A stretch of DNA of 64,000 nucleotides from JAQWBS01 sp047975765 (GTDB lineage Bacteria; Pseudomonadota; Alphaproteobacteria; RF32; CAG-239), in contig JBKEEF010000012.1 in assembly GCA_047975765.1 (NCBI GenBank), forward strand, positions 248,001-312,000, read 5' to 3'. Made by a program: the position numbers and the translations under genes. How positions within the stretch are numbered: the first letter of the stretch is position 1; each line of letters begins with the position of its first letter. Below are positions 9,152 through 17,857 of this stretch, piece by piece. Under the pieces are notes generated by a model, which saw only the letters and a list, made by a program, of their open reading frames with translations, searched no databases and was not told where the DNA came from.

Positions 9152-10957
9152 TTAATTATCTCCCAAACGCAATGCTTCAATAAAGGCACTTTGAGGAATT
9201 TCCACTTTACCAAACTGGCGCATTCTCTTCTTACCTTTCTTTTGCTTATCAAGAAGTTTACGTTTACGAGTAATATCACCTCCATAACATTTAGCTGTTA
9301 CGTCCTTTCTCATTGCAGAGATTGTTTCGCGTGCAATTACCTTTCCACCAATTGCTGCTTGAATTGGAATCTTGAACAAATGTCTTGGAATAAGGTCTTT
9401 CAATCTCTCACAGATAAGTCTTCCTCTGAATTCTGCTTGACTTCTATGACACAAAAATGCCAACGCATCAACAGGTTCTTCATTAATCAAAATTTGAACT
9501 CTCACCAAATCAGATACAACATAGTTCGTAATTTCGTAGTCAAAACTTGCATAACCGCTCGTAATAGATTTTAATCTGTCATAAAAGTCAAAGACAATTT
9601 CATTGAGAGGAATGTTGTAGACAACCATTGCACGGTTGCCGACATAAGTCAATTCAACTTGCTCGCCTCTTCTTTCTGTACAAAGCTTCAAAACAGCTCC
9701 TAAATAACTATCCGGAACCATAATTGTTGCCTTTACCATTGGCTCTTCAATCGTTGCAATTGTTGATGGATCTGGCATATCTGCAGGATTATGTAAATCT
9801 AGTTTTGTACCGTTACTTAAATTGATTTTATATGCCACAGAAGGGGCTGTTGTAATAAGATCTAAATCAAACTCTCTTTCAAGTCTTTCTTGGATAATTT
9901 CCATATGAAGAAGCCCCAAGAAACCGCATCTGAAACCGAGCCCAAGAGCTGCGGAATTTTCATTTTGATATTCAATGCTAGCATCATTTAATTTAAGTTT
10001 TGCCATAGCATCTTTCAGAGCTTCATAGTCACTGCTATCAACTGGGAAAATGGAACTGAAGACAACTGAAACCGAAGGTTTAAACCCTGGCAAAGCATGA
10101 GCTGTTGGAATTTTACTATCTGTTATTGTATCCCCAATATGGCAATCTGAAACAGATTTAATGCTTGCAGAAATGAAACCAACTTCACCTGGATAAAGTG
10201 CGTCAACATATTGCATTTTCGGTGTAAAATAGCCTAGATTGTCAACTTGATATGTCGCTCCATTGGACATCATTTTAATTTGTTGTTTCTTTCGCAAAAC
10301 ACCGTCTTTGATACGAACCAAAATAATAACACCAAGATAAGTATCGTACCAACTATCAATCAAAAGCGCTTTGAGAGGAGCATTTTCATCTCCTTGAGGT
10401 GCAGGAAGTTTTTTCACAATTTCTTCCAAAAGCAAGTCAACACCCAAGCCAGTTTTTCCTGAAACTTCAACAGATTCAGAAGTATCTAAACCAATCACAT
10501 CTTCAATCTGCATTTTAACTTTTTCTGGTTCAGCAGAAGGTAAATCTACTTTATTCAACACAGGGATAACTTCATTATTTGTATCAAGCGCTAAATATAC
10601 ATTCGCCAAAGTTTGAGCCTCAACACCTTGTGTTGCATCAACAACAAGCACAGCACCTTCGCAAGCAGATAAGCAACGGCTTACTTCATAAGAAAAGTCA
10701 ACGTGTCCTGGAGTATCCATCAAATTAAATTCATAAGTCTTTCCGTCTTTTGCTTTGTATGAAAGACGAACAGCTTGTGCTTTGATGGTAATTCCTCTTT
10801 CTCGTTCAATGTCCATACTATCAAGAATCTGCTCTTGCATTTCTCTTTTTTCCACACCACCCGTCATCTCAATAATTCTATCGGATAGGGTAGATTTTCC
10901 GTGGTCAATATGGGCAATAATTGAAAAATTTCGAATCAAACTAATATCATGTGCCAT
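9152..10957 (-). CDS. lepA: elongation factor 4 (LepA), ribosome back-translocase GTPase
   Basis: 601 residues from the chosen start MAHDISLIRNFSIIAHIDHGKST, which matches the usual LepA N-terminus. An in-frame ATG at 11035 would add 26 residues but lies upstream of a good promoter (11004-11032), so it is excluded. GTPase motifs are AHIDHGKST (G1), DTPGH (G3) and NKVD (G4). The LepA-specific C-terminal domain is present (KRKLLDKQKKGKKRMR). The protein binds stalled ribosomes and aids translation under ionic stress. It appears monocistronic; the signal peptidase gene lepB, its classical neighbour, is not next to it. Confidence 0.95.
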   Translation of the reverse strand: MAHDISLIRNFSIIAHIDHGKSTLSDRIIEMTGGVEKREMQEQILDSMDIERERGITIKAQAVRLSYKAKDGKTYEFNLMDTPGHVDFSYEVSRCLSACEGAVLVVDATQGVEAQTLANVYLALDTNNEVIPVLNKVDLPSAEPEKVKMQIEDVIGLDTSESVEVSGKTGLGVDLLLEEIVKKLPAPQGDENAPLKALLIDSWYDTYLGVIILVRIKDGVLRKKQQIKMMSNGATYQVDNLGYFTPKMQYVDALYPGEVGFISASIKSVSDCHIGDTITDSKIPTAHALPGFKPSVSVVFSSIFPVDSSDYEALKDAMAKLKLNDASIEYQNENSAALGLGFRCGFLGLLHMEIIQERLEREFDLDLITTAPSVAYKINLSNGTKLDLHNPADMPDPSTIATIEEPMVKATIMVPDSYLGAVLKLCTERRGEQVELTYVGNRAMVVYNIPLNEIVFDFYDRLKSITSGYASFDYEITNYVVSDLVRVQILINEEPVDALAFLCHRSQAEFRGRLICERLKDLIPRHLFKIPIQAAIGGKVIARETISAMRKDVTAKCYGGDITRKRKLLDKQKKGKKRMRQFGKVEIPQSAFIEALRLGDN

Positions 10958-11003
10958 CTTAAAAAACTCTGTCCTTAAATCTATAAATTGTAAACTTGCT
11001 CTA

Positions 11004-11032
11004 TAGATAATTGAAATTTGGGCATTTAGCAA
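11004..11032 (-). promoter_or_regulatory. candidate lepA promoter
   Basis: On the minus strand: TTGCTA (11032-11027), 17-base spacer, TATCTA (11009-11004). Transcription would start near 10997, giving a leader of about 40 bases before the ATG at 10957. Confidence 0.5.
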
Positions 11033-11127
11033 CAAAAAACTCTTTTTCGTCCCTGTCCTTTTGTACTTAGATGTTTTTAGAGCACCCTTTTATTCATAAA
11101 TTGTTATTGTACAATCTGAGAAAATAT

Positions 11128-11156
11128 GATTTAATTAGAGAATAATGTATTATAAT
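11128..11156 (+). promoter_or_regulatory. candidate promoter of the acetyltransferase gene
   Basis: A consensus -10 box TATAAT at 11151-11156 with a weak GATTTA -35 at 17-base spacing. Its position excludes an upstream in-frame ATG at 11145 as the start and favours the ATG at 11178. Confidence 0.4.
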
Positions 11157-11177
11157 TTTGTCTTTGTGGGAGCAGAT

Positions 11178-11615
11178 ATGAAAAAATTTTTAGATATTGA
11201 GTTTAACTCCACCAGATACGATGAACTTGTTGAACTTCGCTACAAGGTTCTTCTTGAACCTTTGGGCTTGAAGTTTCTTGATATGCACCGCGAAAAAGAA
11301 GCAACCTACCTTCATGTCGGGTGTGTTGAAACACTTGATGACAAACTTGTTGGCGGACTTATTCTTGCCCCTCTTAATGATAAAGAAATCAGATTGATGC
11401 AAGTTGCAATTTCCCCTAGAAGCCAAGGCGAAGGCATTGGAAAAGACCTTGTTAAATATGCTGAAAAAAGAGCTAAAGAAACAGGATATAGCAAAATCAT
11501 TATGCATGCTATGCTTTCTGTCGTGAATTTTTATGAAAGACTTGGATACCATCAAGAAGGCGATGTCTTCGAAGAAAAAGGCATTACTTTTGTGAGAATG
11601 GTTAAAAACTTATAA
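11178..11615 (+). CDS. GNAT family N-acetyltransferase
   Basis: 145 residues from the ATG at 11178, chosen because GGGAG lies 5 bases upstream and a -10 box lies at 11151. The acetyl-CoA binding motif A is LMQVAISPRSQGEGIGKDL (Q-x-x-G-x-G type), followed by the YERLGYHQEG segment typical of GNAT motif B. The substrate cannot be predicted. A small charged gene follows after 20 bases, probably in the same operon. Confidence 0.85.
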   Translation: MKKFLDIEFNSTRYDELVELRYKVLLEPLGLKFLDMHREKEATYLHVGCVETLDDKLVGGLILAPLNDKEIRLMQVAISPRSQGEGIGKDLVKYAEKRAKETGYSKIIMHAMLSVVNFYERLGYHQEGDVFEEKGITFVRMVKNL

Positions 11616-11635
11616 TCAATCAAGGGGGTTTGTAC

Positions 11636-11995
11636 ATGGATGAAGAAGACAGCATGTATGAAAAAAGTGATGAATCATTTGAACTCTACGGAAAATATAA
11701 AGATGCACCTTCTTTTAATAAAATTCGCATAGGACTTTTAGAAAAAGAACTCGGCGATTTAGAAACTAAAGCAAGCGAAGAAAACAAGCAAATTCGCCTA
11801 GAAAAAATGCGAGATCTCTATAAGCTCTATAAAGCAGAAGGAATGAAAAAAGAAGAAAATGCCATTATAAAAAGAGGAAAAGTTCTTGCGGGAATTACAA
11901 AAGATAAAAAGGAAAAAAGACCTTCTTCTAGAAAGAAACCTTTGAGTGATGCTCAAAGACAGTGGCTTGCTAAACAGGCTTACCTATATAAATAA
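11636..11995 (+). CDS. hypothetical highly charged small protein
   Basis: 119 residues from the ATG at 11636, which has GGGGG 7 bases upstream; a TTG two codons earlier is less likely. I do not recognise it. It is acidic at the N-terminus, has a Lys/Glu-rich helical middle (about residues 30-80, likely coiled coil) and a basic C-terminus with PSSRKKP. No membrane segment or signal. Co-transcribed with the acetyltransferase and followed by a strong terminator. Confidence 0.65.
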   Translation: MDEEDSMYEKSDESFELYGKYKDAPSFNKIRIGLLEKELGDLETKASEENKQIRLEKMRDLYKLYKAEGMKKEENAIIKRGKVLAGITKDKKEKRPSSRKKPLSDAQRQWLAKQAYLYK

Positions 11996-12014
11996 TTATC
12001 TCTGTACAGACTAC

Positions 12015-12047
12015 AAAAAAGACATTTCCAAGGAAATGTCTTTTTTT
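12015..12047 (+). terminator. intrinsic terminator
   Basis: Hairpin GACATTTCC/GGAAATGTC with AA loop, flanked by six A and seven T. Confidence 0.85.
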
Positions 12048-12072
12048 AAGGTCACAATATTTTATTTAAGCC

Positions 12073-12101
12073 TTGATTTTTTTATGCAAAAGTCATAAAT
12101 A
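12073..12101 (+). promoter_or_regulatory. candidate dnaJ promoter
   Basis: TTGATT, 17-base spacer, TAAATA, about 50 bases before the ATG. It looks like a housekeeping promoter; I see no sigma-32-like heat-shock boxes. Confidence 0.4.
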
Positions 12102-12149
12102 AGAAGCAAGTTAAATAAAGCCGAATAAGAAATTAAGAGACTGAAAAAT

Positions 12150-13301
12150 ATGAATATGGAAATGGACTATTACCAAGCATTGGAAGTCGACAGAAATGCC
12201 GACGGAGAAACCATCAAAAAATCTTACCGCAAACTTGCAATGAAATATCATCCTGATAGGAATGCAGGAGATAAAGAAGCTGAAGAAAAGTTTAAATATA
12301 TCAATGAAGCTTATGATGTTTTGAAAGATGAACAGAAAAAAGCAGCCTATGACCGCTATGGACATAAAGCTTACAAACAAAGTGGTGGTTCAGGTGGTGG
12401 AAACCCTTTTGGTGGTGGGTTTGAATTCAACTTTGGTACAGGCGGTTTTTCAGATATTTTTTCTGACATTTTCTCAGAATTTATGGGTAATGGTCAAAGA
12501 GGCAGAAGTTCAGCTCAAAGAGGTGATGACTTACACCAGGGCGTTTCTATCTCTCTTGAAGAAGCATATCTTGGCGTTGAAAAAGAAATTAAAATCAACA
12601 AAACAGAAACCTGTTCAGATTGTCATGGACATGGCACTAAAGATGGCAAAGAAGCTCCTGTTTGTGAACATTGCCACGGCAATGGAAAAATTCGTGTACA
12701 ACGAGGTTTTTTCGTTATGGAAGAAGTTTGTCCTCACTGTAAAGGTTCTGGCAAAAATATCAAAGAAGCTTGCCCAAAATGTCGAGGCAAAGGAACAACC
12801 AACATTCAAAAGACACTTAAAATTAAAATTCCTGCCGGCATTGATAATGGTTCGAGAATCCGCATCACTGATGAAGGTAATGCTGGTACCAGAGGTGGTT
12901 CAAATGGGGATTTCTATGTTTTTGTTGATGTAAAAAAACATAAACTCTATGAAAGAGAAAACAAAAATCTATATACCGAAATGCCTGTTTCTATGGCACA
13001 TGCTGCTTTGGGACAAGAAATTGAACTTCCTGGGATTGATGGTGAGAAAATTTCGATCGAAATTCCAACGGGTTCTCAACATGGCTCACAAATCAGAATC
13101 AAAAATAAAGGTATGCCTCAACTACAATCACAAAACCGTGGTGATTTATATATCATTCTCAAAGTTGAAGTTCCTAAAAAGATGACAGTACGGCAAAAAG
13201 AACTTTTAGAAGAGTTCCAATCAATTAGTGATGAAAACTCTCACCCGCAAGAAAAAAGTTTTATGGATAAAGTCAAAGAGATCTTTGCTAAAGTTTCATA
13301 A
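12150..13301 (+). CDS. dnaJ: chaperone DnaJ (Hsp40, type I)
   Basis: 383 residues with all type I parts: J domain with HPD at residues 34-36, a Gly/Phe-rich linker (about residues 76-110), four CxxCxGxG zinc repeats (CSDCHGHG, CEHCHGNG, CPHCKGSG, CPKCRGKG) and the C-terminal substrate-binding domains. It stimulates DnaK ATPase and delivers unfolded clients. dnaK is not adjacent, so this is a stand-alone dnaJ. In-frame ATGs two and four codons later are alternative starts. A second DnaJ-type paralogue elsewhere in the genome cannot be excluded. Confidence 0.93.
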   Translation: MNMEMDYYQALEVDRNADGETIKKSYRKLAMKYHPDRNAGDKEAEEKFKYINEAYDVLKDEQKKAAYDRYGHKAYKQSGGSGGGNPFGGGFEFNFGTGGFSDIFSDIFSEFMGNGQRGRSSAQRGDDLHQGVSISLEEAYLGVEKEIKINKTETCSDCHGHGTKDGKEAPVCEHCHGNGKIRVQRGFFVMEEVCPHCKGSGKNIKEACPKCRGKGTTNIQKTLKIKIPAGIDNGSRIRITDEGNAGTRGGSNGDFYVFVDVKKHKLYERENKNLYTEMPVSMAHAALGQEIELPGIDGEKISIEIPTGSQHGSQIRIKNKGMPQLQSQNRGDLYIILKVEVPKKMTVRQKELLEEFQSISDENSHPQEKSFMDKVKEIFAKVS

Positions 13302-13312
13302 ATTTTTCAAAT

Positions 13313-13342
13313 TAAAAGCCTCTAAATTTAGAGGCTTTTTTG
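13313..13342. terminator. bidirectional intrinsic terminator
   Basis: AAAAGCCTCTAAA/TTTAGAGGCTTTTTT hairpin between the convergent dnaJ and muramidase-like genes. Confidence 0.85.
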
Positions 13343-13344
13343 TT

Positions 13345-14961
13345 TTATGAGTTTGTTTTTCCTTTTATATTGAAAGCCGCAAATGTTCTTGACCCTAAAT
13401 CTCCATTGCCTACAATTTTTTCAGCATGATCAATAGAAATAGCTTGTTTCAAACTTTTATCTGATTTGAATTCCCCAATATAATTTTCAGCGCGCGTGAT
13501 GATTCCTTTGAATTTATCCACTCTTCCATCATTCATAAATGCTAGTCTTTCTTCAGCAAATTTATCATAAAAACTTTTCAGTTCAGAATTTGTGCAAGCA
13601 TTGAGATAATCTGCTTTTTTTTCCCATGACTTAAGACTTTTATTAGAAGTTTTTTGAGTTCTATTTTTCTCAACTTCCTTAATCCCTGCTTCAAAGAACT
13701 TTTTAAATGTTTTAGGCTTATGATTATAAGATGCATCAAAAAGCATTTTGGCAACGGATTCATTTTCAATTTTATGAGATGAAAATTCTTCATAAAAATA
13801 TTCAACAACTTTCACACTTTGCGCTTCTGTCAGATGTTTAACATCGCTTGGGAATTTTCCATATTTTTCAGGAAATCTTTTCTTTAAACTCTTCAAAAGT
13901 GGATTGGTTACCCCAAAATTGGTTGCTTGATCAATTACAGCAACTTTTTCGCCTTTTGCTCTTAGAGCTGCTGCTTCTTTTGCTGTTGTGCCATAACCGC
14001 CTTCTTTGGCAAAAGTTTCTTGAACTATTTTTTCAAATCTTTCTTGTTTATTGACTTCAAGATGTGCCGAAATGTTTTGAAGCTTGATATCAGACAGATT
14101 CAAAGGAGAAACTTTAAGCATCTCAATTTTTGGTGTCTCAATTTTTGCAATTGTTGGATTTTGAACTTCTGCTTTCTGTTCTTTTTTCTCAGCTAATTTT
14201 GCGCGAACTTCTTGTTTCTTCTTCGCAACTTCAACTTTAGGAGAAACAGCCATTTTTTTGGCTTCCTCAAAAGAAACTACAATTTCTGGCTTCAGTTTTT
14301 TTTCAGTCTTCGCCTGAACAGTTTCAACTCTGTTCTCATTTTGAGAAACAACTTCCGTTTTTGCAGACTTTCCTCCAAATGCAAGGAAACCGAGAATTGT
14401 TAAGCCTGCTGCCACACCTGCTAATTCTTTTTTTCTTTTTTGATAAAAATCTGCCTTAATCTTTTTAACCTCAGCCACTTCTTTTTCAGGACTTTTTTCT
14501 TTACGAATTCCTTTATCAATCAAACTTTGTTCAATAATTTCATAAAGTTCAAGTGCATCTTCAATGATTTGATCTACTTGTTTTTCATAGGGTAAGTTTC
14601 TATTTTTATAAAGTACGGGAATTTGAATTCCAGTCACGTCGACTGTTCTCATTCTTTCGCCATGTGCTTTATATTCATTTTCAATTGATTTTTTATAGCC
14701 CTCGTCATAATCAAAAATATCTGATACAAAATTATCGAAAGCCACATCAATGGTTTTTGCATTTTTGACATATCTGTATGGAAGAACAATATATTCTGCA
14801 AATTCACGAGTCTCATCCAAAGAAACTTCTTCATTTGTCATGTCTTTATAGATATAGGAACTGCCTAAAGTTGCTTCGCAAACAACAGCCACTTCATTCA
14901 CCCAAGGCTGATTATTTTGCTTATATTCATCAATAAGGTGTTTTTGAATGTCTTCGAGCAT
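13345..14961 (-). CDS. membrane-anchored GH108-like muramidase with novel N-terminal region
   Basis: 538 residues. Residues 1-175 are a soluble region I do not recognise, ending in a basic stretch (KRKKEL). One hydrophobic segment follows (AGVAAGLTILGFLAFGG, about residues 181-197), then a Lys/Glu/Val-rich linker. From about residue 305 the sequence resembles GH108 N-acetylmuramidases: FAKEGGYG with the predicted catalytic Glu, then DQATNFGVT, and a C-terminal part like the peptidoglycan-binding domain paired with GH108 (KADYLNACTNSELKSFYDKF). The topology predicts a cytoplasmic N-terminus and a periplasmic enzyme domain. GH108 proteins are mostly phage-type lysozymes, so an anchored cellular form is unusual. 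Divergent from an MliC-type inhibitor gene. Confidence 0.6.
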   Translation of the reverse strand: MLEDIQKHLIDEYKQNNQPWVNEVAVVCEATLGSSYIYKDMTNEEVSLDETREFAEYIVLPYRYVKNAKTIDVAFDNFVSDIFDYDEGYKKSIENEYKAHGERMRTVDVTGIQIPVLYKNRNLPYEKQVDQIIEDALELYEIIEQSLIDKGIRKEKSPEKEVAEVKKIKADFYQKRKKELAGVAAGLTILGFLAFGGKSAKTEVVSQNENRVETVQAKTEKKLKPEIVVSFEEAKKMAVSPKVEVAKKKQEVRAKLAEKKEQKAEVQNPTIAKIETPKIEMLKVSPLNLSDIKLQNISAHLEVNKQERFEKIVQETFAKEGGYGTTAKEAAALRAKGEKVAVIDQATNFGVTNPLLKSLKKRFPEKYGKFPSDVKHLTEAQSVKVVEYFYEEFSSHKIENESVAKMLFDASYNHKPKTFKKFFEAGIKEVEKNRTQKTSNKSLKSWEKKADYLNACTNSELKSFYDKFAEERLAFMNDGRVDKFKGIITRAENYIGEFKSDKSLKQAISIDHAEKIVGNGDLGSRTFAAFNIKGKTNS

Positions 14962-15121
14962 TTCTATTTCCTAAATGAATTTTTCTATAACACAAATCAT
15001 ACTGTTTTTTTGTTTATTTGTCTATATTTTAATTATTAAGGTTCTTAGCCAAATATCAGTATTGATATTTTTTTAATATTAATTATCTAGAATAGAAATA
15101 AAGATATCAGGAGACTATGAA

Positions 15122-15433
15122 ATGAAAAAAGCTTTTCTAATTTTATCAATGACAATTCTTTGTGCTTGTAGCACAATTGACAACTTCAAAGGAAAAAACA
15201 AATTTGAGTATCAATGTGGCACACAGGAGGCTCAATTTGTGACTTCTAGAGGTGAAGAGGCTCTTCTCATCTTTAATGAAAACAAATATCTCCTCAAACA
15301 AACCATTTCTGCTTCTGGTGCAAAGTACATTAATGAAGATGAAAATGTGATTTTTTGGAGCAAAGGAAATGAAGCTTCTCTTGAAATAAATAATGTTATC
15401 TTGCCAAAATGTATTGAAGAAACAATCTCATAA
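15122..15433 (+). CDS. MliC/PliC-type lysozyme inhibitor lipoprotein
   Basis: 103 residues. Lipobox LCAC puts the lipidated Cys at residue 16. The mature part has the family pattern: YQCGT early, SASGAKY in the middle, FWSKGNEASLE and a closing Cys. MliC inserts a loop into the active site of c-type lysozyme, protecting murein. RBS AGGAG lies 8 bases upstream of the ATG. It is transcribed away from the muramidase-like gene across 160 bases of AT-rich DNA, suggesting a functional link between enzyme and inhibitor, though MliC is known against host-type lysozymes. Confidence 0.8.
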   Translation: MKKAFLILSMTILCACSTIDNFKGKNKFEYQCGTQEAQFVTSRGEEALLIFNENKYLLKQTISASGAKYINEDENVIFWSKGNEASLEINNVILPKCIEETIS

Positions 15434-15445
15434 ACTTATATTTAT

Positions 15446-15474
15446 TTGACAAAAAAATGAATTGATGATAGATT
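15446..15474 (+). promoter_or_regulatory. candidate promoter of the 170-residue lipoprotein gene
   Basis: Consensus TTGACA, 17-base spacer, TAGATT, 33 bases upstream of the ATG at 15507. Confidence 0.5.
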
Positions 15475-15506
15475 GAAAGTCTAAATCAATTATTATATAA
15501 ATTTTT

Positions 15507-16019
15507 ATGAATATGAAAAATATAAAATCAATTCTTTTGTTTTTATGCGTTGCTTTTGCTTTTTGCTCTTGCAAGTCAACTCAGAATCCAGAAAAATCCG
15601 TTGACACATTGTCTGCAACAACTGTTTCTTCCTCGGGAGAATATACTGTTGAAGATTTTAAAAAGATGGATAATGTTCTTGACGTTGATTTTCGTGGAAA
15701 CGACCTTTTTGCTGTCAACAAATATTCGGAAGGATGGCAGTTGTACAACAAAAAAGGGCAAGTTGTTCTTCCTGCTGGTTACTATTCTAATAATTTTTGC
15801 GACTTAGTGAAGATTAAAGGAGGTATCTATATCAGGGTTAATACTTTCAACAAAGAAGCAAACACGACAACTTATCTTTACTTCCAAGATGGAAAAGAAA
15901 TTAAAGAAGTCGGTGGCAAAGCAATTGACAAGATGAATGAAGATGAAATTGTCTTCTTTGACCGGATATCCGATCGCGAAGAAGATCTTGATTGCGATAC
16001 CGAAGATGTATATCTTTAG
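15507..16019 (+). CDS. hypothetical lipoprotein
   Basis: 170 residues; a signal peptide with lipobox FCSC places the lipid Cys near residue 22. The mature protein has a short Ser/Thr-rich tether and then a beta-rich region with pairs like WQLYNKKGQVVLP, reminiscent of a WG-type beta repeat, but I do not assign a family. The C-terminus is strongly acidic (REEDLDCDTEDVYL). It has its own promoter and terminator. An ATG two codons downstream could also be the start. Confidence 0.6.
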   Translation: MNMKNIKSILLFLCVAFAFCSCKSTQNPEKSVDTLSATTVSSSGEYTVEDFKKMDNVLDVDFRGNDLFAVNKYSEGWQLYNKKGQVVLPAGYYSNNFCDLVKIKGGIYIRVNTFNKEANTTTYLYFQDGKEIKEVGGKAIDKMNEDEIVFFDRISDREEDLDCDTEDVYL

Positions 16020-16022
16020 TAT

Positions 16023-16061
16023 AAAAAACAGTTTTCCTTACATAAGGGAGGCTGTTTTTTT
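16023..16061 (+). terminator. intrinsic terminator
   Basis: AAAAAACAG ... CTGTTTTTT with an inner CCTTA/TAAGG stem, immediately after the lipoprotein stop codon. Confidence 0.75.
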
Positions 16062-16099
16062 GTTTTAAAAGGATTATATTTGTGCAAAGGAGAAAAAAT

Positions 16100-16489
16100 A
16101 TGAAACATCAAATTTTGGGCTTTTTAACTTTTTTTCTGTTCAGCTCTTTTGCTTATGCTGATACAATCCAGTGTGATGGTTATGGTGAATGTCTTGGATA
16201 TACAACCGAAGGGCAAAGAATTATCATCCACAAAGAAGATGGCTTGATAACAGGATATATTGGTGATGAACGTGTTGATGTCTATCAAGATAGTGAAGGC
16301 AATGTTACCGGAACTGTTGGAGGCAGATCTGTAAATGCTCACATAGATGCCAATGGAAACATCACAGGTTTATCGGGATCAAACACCATTAACATTCAAA
16401 ATGGTGGCGACGGTTTAGCCCATGGGACAATCGGAAATGCCCCAATCAATGCCTATGAAAATGGTGACACAGTTACAACTGCCGAATAG
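16100..16489 (+). CDS. secreted small protein with glycine-rich beta repeats
   Basis: 129 residues from the ATG at 16100; AAAGGAG lies 7 bases upstream, so an in-frame GTG 18 bases earlier is rejected. A signal peptide ends near AYA-DT. The mature part repeats a unit of about 20 residues: ITGYIGDERVDVYQDSEGN, then VTGTVGGRSVNAHIDANGN, then ITGLSGSNTINIQ and a degenerate fourth copy. Each unit reads hydrophobic-x-G ... polar-G/N, as expected of a small beta-solenoid or beta-hairpin stack. Two Cys (CDGYGEC) precede the repeats and may form a disulfide. Family unknown. Confidence 0.65.
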   Translation: MKHQILGFLTFFLFSSFAYADTIQCDGYGECLGYTTEGQRIIIHKEDGLITGYIGDERVDVYQDSEGNVTGTVGGRSVNAHIDANGNITGLSGSNTINIQNGGDGLAHGTIGNAPINAYENGDTVTTAE

Positions 16490-16501
16490 CCAGTTATCTA
16501 A

Positions 16502-17857
16502 TTATTTTTCTTCTAAAGCAGCAACGACCTGTTCTGTCACCTTTTTTGCGTCACCATAGAGCATTGTCGTATTATCCATATAAAACAATGGATTATCTAC
16601 ACCCGAATAGCCTGAATTAAGAGACCTTTTTACAAAGAAAACCGTTTTAGCTTTTTCAACTTCAAGAATTGGCATTCCAAAAATTGGAGAACTCGAATCT
16701 GTTTTAGCTAAAGGGTTTGTTACGTCATTTGCACCAATCACATAAGCTACATCTGCTGTTGAAAATTCACGATTGATATCTTCCAATTCATAAACTTGTT
16801 CATAAGGCACATTTGCTTCCGCCAAAAGGACATTCATATGTCCTGGCATTCTTCCCGCAACAGGGTGGATGGCAAACTTAATTTCAACACCATTCTTGGA
16901 TAAAATTTCAGACATATCTTCAACAATGTGCTGAGCCTGTGCTACCGCCATTCCATACCCTGGTACAATAATAACTTTTGAAGCATTTTTCATAATGAAA
17001 GCTGCATCTTCAGGACTTCCCGTTTGAGCATATTTTTCTTCTTCATCTTTTTGTGAAGATTTTTTTCCACTTCCCATTCCGCCAAATAGAATATTTAAAA
17101 GAGAACGATTCATGGCTTTGCTCATGATGTAAGATAAAATTGCTCCACTCGCTCCAATAATGGCACCCACAATAATCAATAAAACACTATTGAGTGAGAA
17201 ACCAATTGCAACAGCAGCCCAACCTGTATATGAGTTAAGAATAGAAATAATTACTGGCATATCTGCGCCACCAATTGGAAGAAAGACCAACAAACCAAGA
17301 AGTAAAGCAAGTCCTGTCACAATATAAAAAAGTTTTATATCCCCACTAAGTGCAAAGCGTGTTGTTAGAAAAATTATACCTAACAGCAAGCAAAGATTTA
17401 TCGTTTTTTGGAAATAAAATTTGACGGCTTTAGGAGAAACCAATCCTTGTAATTTTGCAAAAGCCATAGCAGAACCAGAAGCTGCAACACCCCCTATAAT
17501 CAAACCAAGAGAAGAGGAAATATAAGTGCTTGCTCCTGCTCTCATTTCTGAAATAGAAACCAAAATTGCAACAGCACTTCCAATTCCGTGCAAAGCTGCA
17601 ACCATCTGCGGCAAAGCAGTCATTTTCACTTTCATTGCCATATAAATACCAACGAGACCACCTGCAATAAGAGCAACAATGACCCATAAATACTCTCTAT
17701 TCTCAGACAAACTCATTGTTGTTACAATTGTGAGTATCATAGCAAGCATACCAAAGATATTTCCTCTTCTGGCAGTTTTAGGAGAAGAAAGACCTCTAAT
17801 TGAGAGAATAAATAAAATGCTAGCAAAAAGATAAGAAAAAGAAGAAATATTTATCAT
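16502..17857 (-). CDS. pntB: NAD(P) transhydrogenase subunit beta
   Basis: 451 residues. The first half holds several membrane helices (MINISSFSYLFASILFILS at the start); the second half is the NADP(H)-binding domain III with VIIVPGYGMAVAQAQ and YVIGANDVTNP. With PntAA and PntAB it forms the proton-translocating transhydrogenase that drives NADPH formation from NADH at the cost of the proton gradient. The start codon overlaps the stop of pntAB by 4 bases (ATGA type). Last gene of the operon. Confidence 0.95.
   Translation of the reverse strand: MINISSFSYLFASILFILSIRGLSSPKTARRGNIFGMLAMILTIVTTMSLSENREYLWVIVALIAGGLVGIYMAMKVKMTALPQMVAALHGIGSAVAILVSISEMRAGASTYISSSLGLIIGGVAASGSAMAFAKLQGLVSPKAVKFYFQKTINLCLLLGIIFLTTRFALSGDIKLFYIVTGLALLLGLLVFLPIGGADMPVIISILNSYTGWAAVAIGFSLNSVLLIIVGAIIGASGAILSYIMSKAMNRSLLNILFGGMGSGKKSSQKDEEEKYAQTGSPEDAAFIMKNASKVIIVPGYGMAVAQAQHIVEDMSEILSKNGVEIKFAIHPVAGRMPGHMNVLLAEANVPYEQVYELEDINREFSTADVAYVIGANDVTNPLAKTDSSSPIFGMPILEVEKAKTVFFVKRSLNSGYSGVDNPLFYMDNTTMLYGDAKKVTEQVVAALEEK

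Noticed and set aside
9137..9574. 145-codon open frame antisense to lepA
   Set aside because: It lies entirely over the conserved C-terminal region of lepA and has no RBS or promoter.
12328..12933. 201-codon open frame overlapping dnaJ on the same strand
   Set aside because: It is a frame-shifted shadow of dnaJ, whose zinc repeats and J domain are intact; the alternative product is low-complexity and lacks any signal.
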